Virus record (IMG/VR): IMGVR_UViG_3300050821_001527
Location: 124,001 to 188,000 of that record
Length of the DNA: 64,000 bases
Origin: a virus
Direction: 5' to 3' (one strand)
Shown here: positions 5,719-12,674 of the stretch, piece after piece
Numbering within the stretch: the stretch's first letter is position 1
Layout: each line of letters begins with the position of its first letter
The notes under the pieces: model-generated
Told to the model about the DNA's origin: nothing
The model's input: only the letters and a program-made list of their open reading frames with translations
Database searches by the model: none
Made by a program: the position numbers and the translations under genes

Positions 5719-6432
5719 GTGTTAATCAAGACTTACAAGGCCAGCGATGAAGTAAAAATCGTTACGATAAACGTGACGAAATTTCCACTGGTCATAATCA
5801 CAGACAGCCATACGAACGTAGCCAACGTCCGTCAACTCAAGGAGTTGTATCCAGACAGTCCGTTCGTTAGTCTCGGAGACATTACTTTTCTCTTTGCCAA
5901 ACCGGGCGAAAAATACAACGCAAGGTCTGTCCAGTATTTCATTGACAACAAAATCCCCTGCCTCAAGGGAAACCATGAAGAACACCTTGTCTCCTGCGCG
6001 GCCTCTGATAACGGGGACAGTCTGGTGATTTTCAAGGCCATCCCGCGATTCGACGAGCATTCCAGCCTGTATGACAAATACGACCTGTCGCAGCAGCATA
6101 CGGATTATCTCAAGGGTCTGCCAATGGGCTTCAAGCTGGTTTTGCCGAATAAGGACGAGTATCTTTGCTTCCATAACCGTCCGTCCGATTTGTGGAGTTT
6201 CACAGAGGAAGCCTTTACACAAGAAGCCTTTGAAAAGACCTACCCGCTTTCGGAGCGAACCAAGTCGGTTATCATTGGCCACAATCATCGCCATTTTGTC
6301 AAGCAATATCCTTCCGGCAAGAGCCTGACGTGTATCGGCAGGTTGAGCGTTGACGGCGATTATGCGCTCTTGACCGAGCGAGGGATTGAGCAAAAAAGGC
6401 TCCCGAAGTCCTTGACTTACTTAGAAAAGTAA
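5719..6432 (+). CDS. Calcineurin-like metallophosphoesterase
   Basis: 237 residues with the metal motifs in order: ITDSHTN (D-x-H), LGDIT (G-D), KGNHEEH (G-N-H-E), CFHNRP (H) and IIGHNHRHF (G-H-x-H). The family hydrolyses phosphate esters of nucleotides, proteins or RNA ends; the substrate here is unknown. First of three such enzymes in the window. The GTG start sits six bases after the -10 box. Confidence 0.85.
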   Translation: MLIKTYKASDEVKIVTINVTKFPLVIITDSHTNVANVRQLKELYPDSPFVSLGDITFLFAKPGEKYNARSVQYFIDNKIPCLKGNHEEHLVSCAASDNGDSLVIFKAIPRFDEHSSLYDKYDLSQQHTDYLKGLPMGFKLVLPNKDEYLCFHNRPSDLWSFTEEAFTQEAFEKTYPLSERTKSVIIGHNHRHFVKQYPSGKSLTCIGRLSVDGDYALLTERGIEQKRLPKSLTYLEK

Positions 6433-6440
6433 CGTAGTAT
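6412..6440 (+). promoter_or_regulatory. Promoter for the tRNA-like gene at 6449
   Basis: TTGACT, 17 bases, TAGTAT, then eight bases to the acceptor stem. Transcription would begin only about two bases before the tRNA 5' end, leaving almost no leader for RNase P. Confidence 0.7.
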
Positions 6441-6448
6441 CATTTTAC

Positions 6449-6526
6449 GCATCAGTATTGGCACTCTTTCCTAAAGAGGACGCGCATAATTGGACGATGT
6501 GGGTTCGACTCCCTCCTGATGCACCA
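6449..6526 (+). tRNA. Unusual tRNA, D-arm apparently absent (anticodon CCT?)
   Basis: Perfect acceptor GCATCAG/CTGATGC, canonical T-loop TTCGACT and encoded CCA. The only anticodon-like arm is CTCT-TTCCTAA-AGAG (CCT, Arg), which begins just after an eight-base TATTGGCA linker, leaving no room for a D-arm; about 20 nt follow before the T-stem. Alternatively CTC/GAG is a displaced D-stem and the anticodon is elsewhere. Confidence 0.6.
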
Positions 6527-6532
6527 ATCTAC

Positions 6533-7006
6533 ATGAAAGAAACCATTTGCCCATCTTGCGAGAACGAGATAGACCCCGAGGTTTGTCATTGCGGAGACGC
6601 AATCAAGAATCACTCGTTTCTCAACAGTAACCACGGCCCAATCCCTATGGGATGCACCTGTGGATACGCAGAACCGCCGCCGAAGCCGCTCAAGATGTAT
6701 ATTTTGGTCAAGGCGTCCCTGCCGTCTCACAAGATGATTGTGGTCGCCCACGGGGTTCTAATGGCTCACAAAGCCTTCTCTCACCTGATGTTCGAGAACA
6801 CGAAGACCTACCACGAATGGTTGGAAAAATCCTTCCGCAAGGTGGTCTGCGAAGTGAGCGATGGAGATTTTGAAAGGTTCAAGCAGTTCGATGACAAGGT
6901 GATTGTCACCGAATCCGGCTTGGATAACATGGAAGTCGGGATGGTGTTTTGCCCCCGACAGGAATGGCCGAAAGCCTTCAAGTTCCTCTCCATGAGCAAA
7001 TACTGA
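6533..7006 (+). CDS. Zinc-ribbon plus Pth2-like protein
   Basis: 157 residues. Residues 1-50 are Cys-rich (CPSC, CHC, MGCTCGY), a small zinc module. From about residue 55, MYILVKASLPSHKMIVVAHGVLMAH, KVVCEVSD and VIVTESGLDN follow the strand-helix pattern of peptidyl-tRNA hydrolase 2 (PTH2), which frees peptides from tRNA. Assignment is by eye. It follows a tRNA gene (CCA then six bases to ATG), which suits a tRNA-linked role. Confidence 0.55.
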   Translation: MKETICPSCENEIDPEVCHCGDAIKNHSFLNSNHGPIPMGCTCGYAEPPPKPLKMYILVKASLPSHKMIVVAHGVLMAHKAFSHLMFENTKTYHEWLEKSFRKVVCEVSDGDFERFKQFDDKVIVTESGLDNMEVGMVFCPRQEWPKAFKFLSMSKY

Positions 7007-7025
7007 TTTACGATAGCCGTCACAC

Positions 7026-7058
7026 GCCCGCTGGCGGTCAATCCAGATTGCGGGCTTT
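7026..7058 (+). terminator. Strong hairpin, possible terminator
   Basis: GCCCGC (7026-7031) pairs with GCGGGC (7050-7055), with an inner TGG/CCA, followed by TTT. Lies between the Pth2-like gene and tRNA-Thr. Confidence 0.5.
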
Positions 7059-7078
7059 AGAGTTCTCTGGAATTGTAT

Positions 7079-7153
7079 GCCTTGTTCGTCTAAAAGTAAA
7101 GACACGTCATTGGTAATGATGAAACGACGGAGCGTTACCGTCACTCGGCTCCA
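7079..7153 (+). tRNA. tRNA-Thr(GGT)
   Basis: Anticodon stem CGTCA/TGATG with loop TTGGTAA (GGT), T-stem GACGG/CCGTC with loop AGCGTTA, D-stem GTC/GAC with AAG in the loop, discriminator T, CCA. Acceptor GCCTTGT/ACTCGGC has two mismatches in the middle, a weakness shared with Thr(CGT). Confidence 0.8.
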
Positions 7154-7157
7154 TTTT

Positions 7158-7364
7158 ATGAAACTCTTATCCCAAGAGGAAGCGGACGAGCAGAAAGCCC
7201 AAGAAAACTTTGAGAACCAAATCAGAGATACTTGCAGGGCGTTCTGTCGCGGTTTGCTAGACCGTCAGAAGCTCGCTGGTTATCACGGCTGGAATTTGAG
7301 CAACACAACACTCGAAACCGCTTACAGTATCGGCTGGAACTATGATTTCTCCAAGCCGTTATGA
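7158..7364 (+). CDS. Small acidic helical protein (68 aa)
   Basis: Begins five bases after tRNA-Thr (CCA-TTTT-ATG). Mostly helical and rich in Glu/Gln, with two Cys near residues 26-30. Not recognised. Its TGA overlaps the ATG of the next gene (ATGA). Confidence 0.7.
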   Translation: MKLLSQEEADEQKAQENFENQIRDTCRAFCRGLLDRQKLAGYHGWNLSNTTLETAYSIGWNYDFSKPL

Positions 7365-7603
7365 AAAAACTTTGCCCGAAATGCAAGGTCGAACTGGAAT
7401 TAGTTCCGGCCTGCCCGACTGGTTGGAGCGACGAGCATCTAGCCTGTCCGAAATGCGACGGGACATTCAATCTCGGTGATGGGACGTATATGCTCATGCC
7501 CGATGACGAGTGGGAATGGCTTAAAAAAGTGAGGGCGCAATGGAAAGCTTCCGCCGAATTTGGTTGGAAGGGCACCTACGACGATGTTGATTACATCCGT
7601 TAA
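7361..7603 (+). CDS. Zinc-ribbon protein (80 aa)
   Basis: CPKCK near the N-terminus and CPKCDG at about residue 29 form a treble-clef or ribbon zinc site. The rest is acidic with a Trp-rich helix (DDEWEWLKKV). Translationally coupled to the gene before it. Function unknown. Confidence 0.72.
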   Translation: MKKLCPKCKVELELVPACPTGWSDEHLACPKCDGTFNLGDGTYMLMPDDEWEWLKKVRAQWKASAEFGWKGTYDDVDYIR

Positions 7604-7608
7604 AAGAC

Positions 7609-7637
7609 TTGACAATCCCTGAAAATACCCCTAATAT
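7609..7637 (+). promoter_or_regulatory. Sigma70-like promoter, leaderless
   Basis: TTGACA, 17 bases, TAATAT, then 6 bases to the ATG at 7644. Confidence 0.85.
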
Positions 7638-7643
7638 CAGAAG

Positions 7644-8183
7644 ATGACAGGAATCCTTAGTAAAACTAAAGTCTATACCATCGGAGCGATGCAGTATGAG
7701 AATGGCGAAGGTTGGCGCAACAGGGTGAAGGAAGTCCTTTACCCAATGGGAGTCACGGTTTTCGACCCCTATCACAAGCCGTTCATCAACGAAGTCAAAG
7801 AGGACGAGGAAGCCCGCTCCTGCCTTAAAGAGTGGATGGAGAACGGCGAGTTCGACAAGGTGGCCGGAAGGATGAAGGCCGTTCGTCGTGATGATTTACG
7901 CTTGGTTGACTTGAGCGATTTTTTCATCGTTTACATCAACCCGACGATTGCCTCTTGGGGCAGCGCCGAGGAACTGTATTGGGCGAACCGCTTGAAGAAA
8001 CCCATCTTCATTTGCATCGAAGGCGGAAAGAAAAAGACGCCTTACTGGTTGATGGGCACAGTCCCGCACAAGTATATCTATGATGACTTGGAAGATATTT
8101 TGACAGTCCTCACCAAAATCAACGACGGTGAGAAGGTCATTGATAATGACAGATGGCGTTTGCTCAAGCCGGAATACCGATAA
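7644..8183 (+). CDS. Nucleoside 2-deoxyribosyltransferase-like protein
   Basis: 179 residues. The N-terminal VYTIGAMQ...GWRNRVKEVL...VFDPY pattern, the LRLVDLSDFFIVYI strand with acidic residues and GSAEELYWANRLKKPIFI (Glu after a small residue) fit the nucleoside deoxyribosyltransferase/DUF4406 Rossmann-like fold. Such enzymes move or cleave the base of deoxynucleosides, which suits a nucleotide-scavenging phage. Exact substrate unknown. It has its own start-adjacent promoter. Confidence 0.65.
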   Translation: MTGILSKTKVYTIGAMQYENGEGWRNRVKEVLYPMGVTVFDPYHKPFINEVKEDEEARSCLKEWMENGEFDKVAGRMKAVRRDDLRLVDLSDFFIVYINPTIASWGSAEELYWANRLKKPIFICIEGGKKKTPYWLMGTVPHKYIYDDLEDILTVLTKINDGEKVIDNDRWRLLKPEYR

Positions 8184-8186
8184 TTT

Positions 8187-8468
8187 ATGCCATACATTGA
8201 GAAGAAAGACCGAGAAAAACTCGATTCCGAAATCGAGGACGTTATTGACGCTCTCACCAACCACGGGTTTAAAACCGCAGTCGTGGGGGACGTGAACTAC
8301 GTTTTCTCCAAAATCATCTGGACGTTGTTCCAGAAAAACCGCAGCTACACGAACGGTAACAACCTAGTCGGGGTGCTGGAATGTGTGAAGCAAGAGTTTA
8401 TCCGCCGTCAGCTTAATCCCTACGAGAACGAGAAGATTGCTCAAAACGGGGACATTTGTGAAGCTTAA
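8187..8468 (+). CDS. Conserved phage protein, DUF6899-like
   Basis: 93 residues. The pattern GDVNYVFSKIIW, NLVGVLECVKQEFIRRQLNPYENEKIAQNGD matches a protein widespread in phages with no known role (DUF6899-type, from memory). Starts three bases after the preceding stop behind an A/T-rich ATTTATG. Confidence 0.7.
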   Translation: MPYIEKKDREKLDSEIEDVIDALTNHGFKTAVVGDVNYVFSKIIWTLFQKNRSYTNGNNLVGVLECVKQEFIRRQLNPYENEKIAQNGDICEA

Positions 8469-8622
8469 ATGCGACAGATGTAAAAAACCCATTAAGCACC
8501 CCGGCGCGTTGGTTTTCAGTCCACCAAAGGGAAAAAACTGTCAGAAGTTCCACATTTGCGAATATTGCTGGTTTGAATTGAATCTTTGGGTTCAAGGAAT
8601 CCAATACCGCAGGATAATTTAA
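8458..8622 (+). CDS. Small zinc-binding protein (54 aa)
   Basis: GTG start overlapping the preceding gene by 11 bases. CDRCKK and CEYCWF form a two-pair Cys zinc site separated by a basic segment. No family name. An upstream in-frame start seven codons earlier exists but would overlap more. Confidence 0.65.
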   Translation: MKLKCDRCKKPIKHPGALVFSPPKGKNCQKFHICEYCWFELNLWVQGIQYRRII

Positions 8623-8623
8623 C

Positions 8624-8695
8624 GCCTTTGCCTTCAGCAAGGCCACCGCTTTCGTAAAGCGGCGGAAGTCGGGGCAGCACCGACCATTGGCTCCA
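8624..8695 (+). tRNA. tRNA-Thr(CGT)
   Basis: Anticodon stem CCGCT/AGCGG with loop TTCGTAA (CGT), T-stem GTCGG/CCGAC with loop GGCAGCA, discriminator T, CCA. Acceptor GCCTTTG/CATTGGC has one mismatch. The short D-arm CC(TT)/(AA)GG carries CAG. Confidence 0.83.
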
Positions 8696-8698
8696 TTT

Positions 8699-8899
8699 AT
8701 GTTCTGGTTCACCAAAAAGACAATATGCCCAAGCTGCATCAAGGATAAAACCGTGCCAGCCGACGCCCGACTGCAACTCTGCAAGTCCTGCGCGAAAGAC
8801 TCCGAGTATTTCGTATTCCGCCTGCCGGGAGACAAGTATATCGTCATCGTGGCTCTCAAGGCAAGGAAGCAAGCCTTTACCGTCAAGAAGGTGAATTAA
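8699..8899 (+). CDS. Small zinc-ribbon protein (66 aa)
   Basis: CPSC and CKSC pairs in the first 33 residues form a zinc ribbon; the C-terminal half is a beta-rich basic tail (KYIVIVALKARKQ). Start is CCA-TTT-ATG behind tRNA-Thr. Function unknown. Confidence 0.7.
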   Translation: MFWFTKKTICPSCIKDKTVPADARLQLCKSCAKDSEYFVFRLPGDKYIVIVALKARKQAFTVKKVN

Positions 8900-9024
8900 A
8901 ATTCAATTTATACCCGTTCCGAATGAGAGAGACGAGAATTCCGTCTCATGGCAGAAAGGTCGCCCCTTACGAGTCATAATCTTGGCAGCGGACAGAGATG
9001 GTGCGATGCCCGTCTCCGGGGTTT
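8900..9024 (+). other. Structured non-coding stretch
   Basis: After an AAATTCAATTTATA element comes GAGACG/CGTCTC around an EcoRI-like GAATTC, then GATGG-TGCGATGC-CCGTC, which resembles the variant T-arms here. No encoded CCA and no full cloverleaf could be drawn. It may be a broken tRNA. Confidence 0.3.
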
Positions 9025-9115
9025 GGATAGTCAACCAGTCAGGGCTACTGGAACCGTCTCGAAAGCGGATTGTCCCCGATGAGGGGATGGGTTTCGATTA
9101 CTCGGCTATCCGCCA
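9025..9115 (+). tRNA. tRNA-Ser(CGA)
   Basis: Acceptor GGATAGT/GCTATCC, D-stem CCAG/CTGG with GGG in the loop, anticodon loop CTCGAAA (CGA), long variable arm CCCC/GGGG, canonical T-loop TTCGATT, discriminator G, CCA. Confidence 0.9.
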
Positions 9116-9118
9116 TTT

Positions 9119-9292
9119 ATGCACCCGGAAATTCGTTGCGACAAGTGCAAGCATTGGACATTAACCAAGCCAGAGGTCAAACACGGCTGGTGCAACGTGT
9201 TCCAATACCAAACTGAAGCCGGTGCGGGAGTCAGGTTGAGCAGCCCGAGAAAATTCATCCCATGTCCGTCATTCCAGAAACTAAAGTCGTAA
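9119..9292 (+). CDS. Small Cys-containing protein (57 aa)
   Basis: Starts CCA-TTT-ATG behind tRNA-Ser. RCDKCKHW near the N-terminus and later single Cys residues (WCNVF, PCPSF) look like a small zinc knuckle. It overlaps the next gene by 31 bases. Function unknown. Confidence 0.6.
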   Translation: MHPEIRCDKCKHWTLTKPEVKHGWCNVFQYQTEAGAGVRLSSPRKFIPCPSFQKLKS

Positions 9293-9582
9293 ATATCCGT
9301 TTCGAGCCTTACGACGTTTACGTTGGCCGCGCCGGGATGGGACTGTCAGGAGAGTTTGGGAACTCGCATCCCGTGGACAAATATTGCTGGCTCTGTAAAA
9401 AGGTGCATAACCGAAAAGAGTCCATCGAGGCTTTCCGAAAAGATTTTCAGAAACAAATCCAAGACCCGGTATTTCGAGCGCGAGTATTGACGCTGAAAGG
9501 GAAAAAGCTTGGTTGTTTCTGCCACCCGGCCCCGTGTCACGCAGGCGTTTACAAAGAGTGGCTTGATAATTTGGTAGAGTAA
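9262..9582 (+). CDS. DUF4326 domain protein
   Basis: 106 residues. VYVGRAGMGLSGEFGNSHP and the C-terminal LGCFCHPAPCHAGVYKEWL are the signature of DUF4326, a family common in phages with unknown activity; conserved Cys and His suggest metal binding. Its stop codon lies inside the first acceptor strand of tRNA-Ser(TGA), so gene and tRNA overlap. Confidence 0.85.
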   Translation: MSVIPETKVVNIRFEPYDVYVGRAGMGLSGEFGNSHPVDKYCWLCKKVHNRKESIEAFRKDFQKQIQDPVFRARVLTLKGKKLGCFCHPAPCHAGVYKEWLDNLVE

Positions 9583-9666
9583 ATAATCCGGCGATTATCA
9601 CCGCCTTGAAAGCGGCTGGAACGTGCTAATACCACGTTTGGGGGTCGGCACCTCACTTTACCGCCA
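9573..9666 (+). tRNA. tRNA-Ser(TGA)
   Basis: Acceptor GGTAGAG/CTTTACC, D-stem ATAAT/ATTAT with GG in the loop, anticodon loop CTTGAAA (TGA), variable arm AACGTG/CACGTT, T-stem TGGGG/CCTCA with loop GTCGGCA, discriminator G, CCA. T55 and C56 are retained. Confidence 0.88.
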
Positions 9667-9671
9667 ATTTG

Positions 9672-9727
9672 GATTACGTCCGATATATGTTACATAATGT
9701 CGCTTAACGACTCATATATAAGACGTT
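9672..9727 (+). other. Long hairpin between two Ser tRNAs
   Basis: ACGTC/GACGT outside, ATATATG/CATATAT next, and GTCG-CTTAA-CGAC inside form a nested stem. No CCA or T-arm. Possibly a processing element or a decayed tRNA. Confidence 0.35.
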
Positions 9728-9731
9728 ATCT

Positions 9732-9825
9732 GGAACAGACAAGCCGTGGAGAACGGTCTGTGATTGGAAATCACAAGGCTCGCGCTTATACCGCGAGTTC
9801 GGAGCGTAACCGAGTTGTTCCGCCA
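9732..9825 (+). tRNA. tRNA-Ser(GGA)
   Basis: Acceptor GGAACA/TGTTCC, D-stem GCCG/CGGT, anticodon stem TGTGA/TCACA with loop TTGGAAA (GGA), variable arm CTCGCG/CGCGAG, T-stem TTCGG/CCGAG, CCA. Unlike the other three Ser tRNAs its T-loop is AGCGTAA and its D-loop TGGAGAA. Confidence 0.88.
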
Positions 9826-9829
9826 TTTT

Positions 9830-9866
9830 AGCCCTTACCCCTTGACCGGGGTAGGGGCTTTTTTAT
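9830..9866 (+). terminator. Rho-independent terminator
   Basis: AGCCC(T)TACCCC pairs with GGGGTA(G)GGGCT around TTGA(CC), followed by TTTTTTATT. It closes the tRNA-Ser block. Confidence 0.9.
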
Positions 9867-9870
9867 TGCC

Positions 9871-9899
9871 TTGACACCAACAGAAAACGCGGCTATTAT
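9871..9899 (+). promoter_or_regulatory. Sigma70-like promoter, near-leaderless
   Basis: TTGACA, 17 bases, TATTAT, 8 bases to the ATG at 9908. Confidence 0.82.
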
Positions 9900-9907
9900 T
9901 GATAATA

Positions 9908-10435
9908 ATGAGCCACGAAAGACGTTCAGTATTGCAGGACTGGGTGATGGAATTGCCGTTCATGCAGCAGTCGGTATTGATTGCCGCCATGCGCGGAGCC
10001 GACGGCGTGAACAAGATGCACCCTTCAAAGTATTTGGGCCGCTGGCTTCGACGCTGCATTGTTATTTCAGCTTTTGACCGCAAAGCCTTGGATGACCCTT
10101 ACTATCCCGGTGGAGGCTCCTATACCGGCCCTAGCGTGACTGGTGACGAACTGGGTGCCTCTACGGATTGGGAAAAGCCCATGAATAAAAAGGTCAAGGC
10201 TTACATGGACAGCATGGATGAAATTCCGCTCCATTATCACTTGCACCTGCTTCACGCGGTTGAAATTTTGGGATACAAGCATTCCAACGAGCGAGTCAGG
10301 GCTTGGTGGTTACAGACTTACAAGGCTCTCGCGCACGACATGCACTTGGCGGTGGAAACCGAAGAACAACTCAATGCCCGCCTGAACGATAACGAGTCCG
10401 ACTGGCGCAAGGACGAAACCAGATTTAAGAAATGA
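9908..10435 (+). CDS. Conserved phage protein (175 aa)
   Basis: The pattern SVLQDWVMELPFMQQSVLI, MRGADGVNKMHPSKYLGRWLRR and EIPLHYHLHLLHAVEILGYKH is familiar from many phage genomes as an uncharacterised conserved protein. Mostly helical, cytoplasmic. It starts the operon that runs through the ATP-grasp and YopX genes, with neighbouring genes overlapping by 4 bases. Confidence 0.75.
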   Translation: MSHERRSVLQDWVMELPFMQQSVLIAAMRGADGVNKMHPSKYLGRWLRRCIVISAFDRKALDDPYYPGGGSYTGPSVTGDELGASTDWEKPMNKKVKAYMDSMDEIPLHYHLHLLHAVEILGYKHSNERVRAWWLQTYKALAHDMHLAVETEEQLNARLNDNESDWRKDETRFKK

Positions 10436-10644
10436 ACCTCCCACACAAAACCGCCCTGCACGAAATTTCGCTTAACCTTTCTACCCCCAATATGGGAGAG
10501 CGCGAGAAGTCGTGGCGCAAATTCGCCGCAGGCATGGAGAATTTTATCATGGGACTCCGCAAGCCCTGCGAATACGCGGTTCCATGCAAGTTTTGCGATA
10601 CGTGTAAAACCAATAGCGAGATTGAATCATTTCTGGCCAAGTAA
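10432..10644 (+). CDS. Small Cys-containing protein (70 aa)
   Basis: ATGA overlap with the gene before it. C-terminal CEYAVPCKFCDTC looks like a zinc-binding cluster. No family recognised. Confidence 0.72.
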   Translation: MNLPHKTALHEISLNLSTPNMGEREKSWRKFAAGMENFIMGLRKPCEYAVPCKFCDTCKTNSEIESFLAK

Positions 10645-10645
10645 A

Positions 10646-10861
10646 ATGCACCTATGGGAAATATATTGGTTGTGTGCCGCGCTCCTGACTTGGATGTTTG
10701 AGTTAAGGGCTTACCTTGCTGGTGAATACGGCCAGCAGAGGGATATGTTCAATATTGACTACGAGAAGGTAGGGATAATGGGTGTGTGCCTGTTCTTCTT
10801 TTGCTTGGTGTTTTGGTGGACTTTTTGGTTGGCGATGATTTTCGGTAGGATTAAGCGATGA
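10646..10861 (+). CDS. Small two-helix membrane protein (71 aa)
   Basis: Hydrophobic segments at about residues 4-20 and 44-65 (VCLFFFCLVFWWTFWLAMIF) indicate two membrane spans with a charged loop between. Overlaps the next start by 4 bases. Function unknown. Confidence 0.72.
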   Translation: MHLWEIYWLCAALLTWMFELRAYLAGEYGQQRDMFNIDYEKVGIMGVCLFFFCLVFWWTFWLAMIFGRIKR

Positions 10862-11676
10862 AAACGAAATGGATAATTGAAAACTTCACGGATTCCGAAG
10901 ACTACCGCGAGCTTATTCAGGCGGTGAAAGATTCGGGACGCTCCTGCTTTGTCATTGATAAAAACAATCATTTTGACTTTGACCCGTCCGGGTTCGCAGA
11001 GAACGACAGGGTTATTGTCCAAGGCTCTATCCAGATGACAAAGAACATCGGAAGTCGTCTGCCCAAAGGTTGTTTTCCTGTCGCTTTTTCTTCGTGGGAG
11101 AACTATCTATGCACGTCCTATTACCCGCATTTCCGCAGATTTTTGTTCAACGATAATCATGCGGTTACGACTGTAGCCAATCTGAAAGAGGACAAGTTCT
11201 ACTTTTACAAGACATTCGGCAAGGACGCCCTTATCTTTATTCGTCCCGACAGCGGGGAAAAAAGCTTTTCTGGCCAGCTTCTCGACCTGCAAGATTTTGA
11301 TAGGTTTTGGAAGGGCGCGGTTCATGGCGGCGGAAACTGTGCCGACAATGACACTATTTTCGTTTCAACCCCCAAGAATATCAACGGGGAATGGAGATTC
11401 GTGTGCGCTCCGGGTGAGATTATCGCTTACTCGACTTATCAATACCAAGGCCAACGCACTCTTATTCCTTCCGCTCCAACCGGGGCCATTGATAAGTGCA
11501 AGGAAATTTTGGCCGTGGGCTACTATCCCGACCCGATTTTTTGCGTGGATATTTGCGAGGACGCGGACGGTAATTTCTGGCTGCTTGAACTTACGTCGTT
11601 CTCGTCTGCCGGACTATATGCTTCCGACAAAAGAAAAATTGTCGCTAAGGTCAATGAAATCGTAGAATCATTATGA
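10858..11676 (+). CDS. ATP-grasp domain protein
   Basis: 272 residues. The layout matches phage ATP-grasp proteins of the DUF4343 type: an N-terminal alpha/beta part, FIRPDSGEKSFSG as the ATP-binding central loop, GEWRFVCAPGEI, and a C-terminal CVDICEDADGNFWLLELTSFSS with the acidic metal ligands (D...E.N-like). ATP-grasp enzymes join a carboxylate to an amine or thiol using ATP; the substrate is unknown. Confidence 0.72.
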   Translation: MKTKWIIENFTDSEDYRELIQAVKDSGRSCFVIDKNNHFDFDPSGFAENDRVIVQGSIQMTKNIGSRLPKGCFPVAFSSWENYLCTSYYPHFRRFLFNDNHAVTTVANLKEDKFYFYKTFGKDALIFIRPDSGEKSFSGQLLDLQDFDRFWKGAVHGGGNCADNDTIFVSTPKNINGEWRFVCAPGEIIAYSTYQYQGQRTLIPSAPTGAIDKCKEILAVGYYPDPIFCVDICEDADGNFWLLELTSFSSAGLYASDKRKIVAKVNEIVESL

Positions 11677-12110
11677 GCCGTGATATACGCTGCCGAGTAT
11701 GGCACCCCGAGCATGACAGGATGATTTACTTTCATCCCCTCTATATGATTTTTGAGGGAGAGAGGCACATACTTACTGCCGACGCGGTTAAAGACCTACC
11801 ACACACTTTCATGGCCGAAGATGCCCCGGTGATGCTCTCTACTGGTCTGAAAGACAAGAACGACAAGGAAGTTTTCGCCGGGGATATTGTCGTGCTGGAC
11901 GAGGAATACGAAGGTAGGGAAGCCTGCTCTCCGACCATCCCCGGAAAGAGTCAGGCGATGGAAGTCTATTACGACGAAGAATTTTCGATGTTCAAGCTTC
12001 GTCGCGGGGCCGAAAGGAACTATCTGCCGATTTCTTGGCGCAGTAAATACGTCGTTGAAGTTATCGGCAATGTTTACGAGAACCCCAAGCTTTTGAAGGA
12101 GACTAAATAA
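11673..12110 (+). CDS. YopX family protein
   Basis: 145 residues. IRCRVWHPEHDRMIYF at the start and STGLKDKNDKEVFAGDIV (the T/STGLxDKxGKxIxxGDIV signature) plus a C-terminal EVIGNVYENPKLL identify the YopX family of small phage proteins of unknown function. A second member lies at 25708. Confidence 0.88.
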   Translation: MSRDIRCRVWHPEHDRMIYFHPLYMIFEGERHILTADAVKDLPHTFMAEDAPVMLSTGLKDKNDKEVFAGDIVVLDEEYEGREACSPTIPGKSQAMEVYYDEEFSMFKLRRGAERNYLPISWRSKYVVEVIGNVYENPKLLKETK

Positions 12111-12394
12111 TGTTCGATATATTGAAATTTTTTAAGCCGAAGGTAGGACAAAAGACTTCCTACAATCCAAGTAGCCGCCGCGCCTTTTTCAGAAAACTGG
12201 GCGGGGCCGCAATCGTTGCAACGGTGGCTCCGAAGTTGATTGCCACGCAGAAAATCACCCCTGAGAATTACGAGTCAACGTTTAAGGCCAATTCCCGTCC
12301 CGCCTTGGATGGCATTTATTGCTCAGGCGTATCATCGGGGGTATCTGGCCGATACTATATTACGGGCATGGGCGGCTTTCCGTTTTCGGGATAA
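12110..12394 (+). CDS. Small protein with Tat-like signal (94 aa)
   Basis: Residues 22-45 read SSRRAFFRKLGGAAIVATVA, a good twin-arginine (RRxFFRK) signal followed by a hydrophobic core, although preceded by a long n-region. If real, the folded product is exported by the host Tat system. The mature part is Gly/Ser rich (GISS-like repeats, GMGGFPFSG). Function unknown. Confidence 0.68.
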   Translation: MFDILKFFKPKVGQKTSYNPSSRRAFFRKLGGAAIVATVAPKLIATQKITPENYESTFKANSRPALDGIYCSGVSSGVSGRYYITGMGGFPFSG

Positions 12395-12397
12395 TCT

Positions 12398-12673
12398 ATG
12401 CAAGACTGGATTTTCAAAGTCGGCAACTCCATCAATCGAATCGCCACTCACGATTCCAGTGACGGCGGGACGTGGAACGACGGCACCATATTGACGGAAT
12501 ATGGCATGGTAGATTGTATGGCCCAAGGTTCAAGCAATTTTACGCCGCACAGCCGATTTGATTTCGTCCACAAGGGTAAATGCTACAGCCGTTCTTACGA
12601 CAGGCGTTTTACCAAGCGTGGCCTGTCCATGATTGCAAAACGCTTTGCCAAGGAAATTTCGGAAACAAGATAA
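12398..12673 (+). CDS. Hypothetical protein (91 aa)
   Basis: Soluble, basic C-terminus (KRGLSMIAKRFAKEI). No recognised motif. Three bases after the preceding stop, in the same operon. Confidence 0.7.
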   Translation: MQDWIFKVGNSINRIATHDSSDGGTWNDGTILTEYGMVDCMAQGSSNFTPHSRFDFVHKGKCYSRSYDRRFTKRGLSMIAKRFAKEISETR

Positions 12674-12674
12674 C

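Noticed and set aside
8900-9024. A further tRNA
   Set aside because: A T-arm-like hairpin exists, but no matching acceptor pair, anticodon loop with T33, or CCA could be found.
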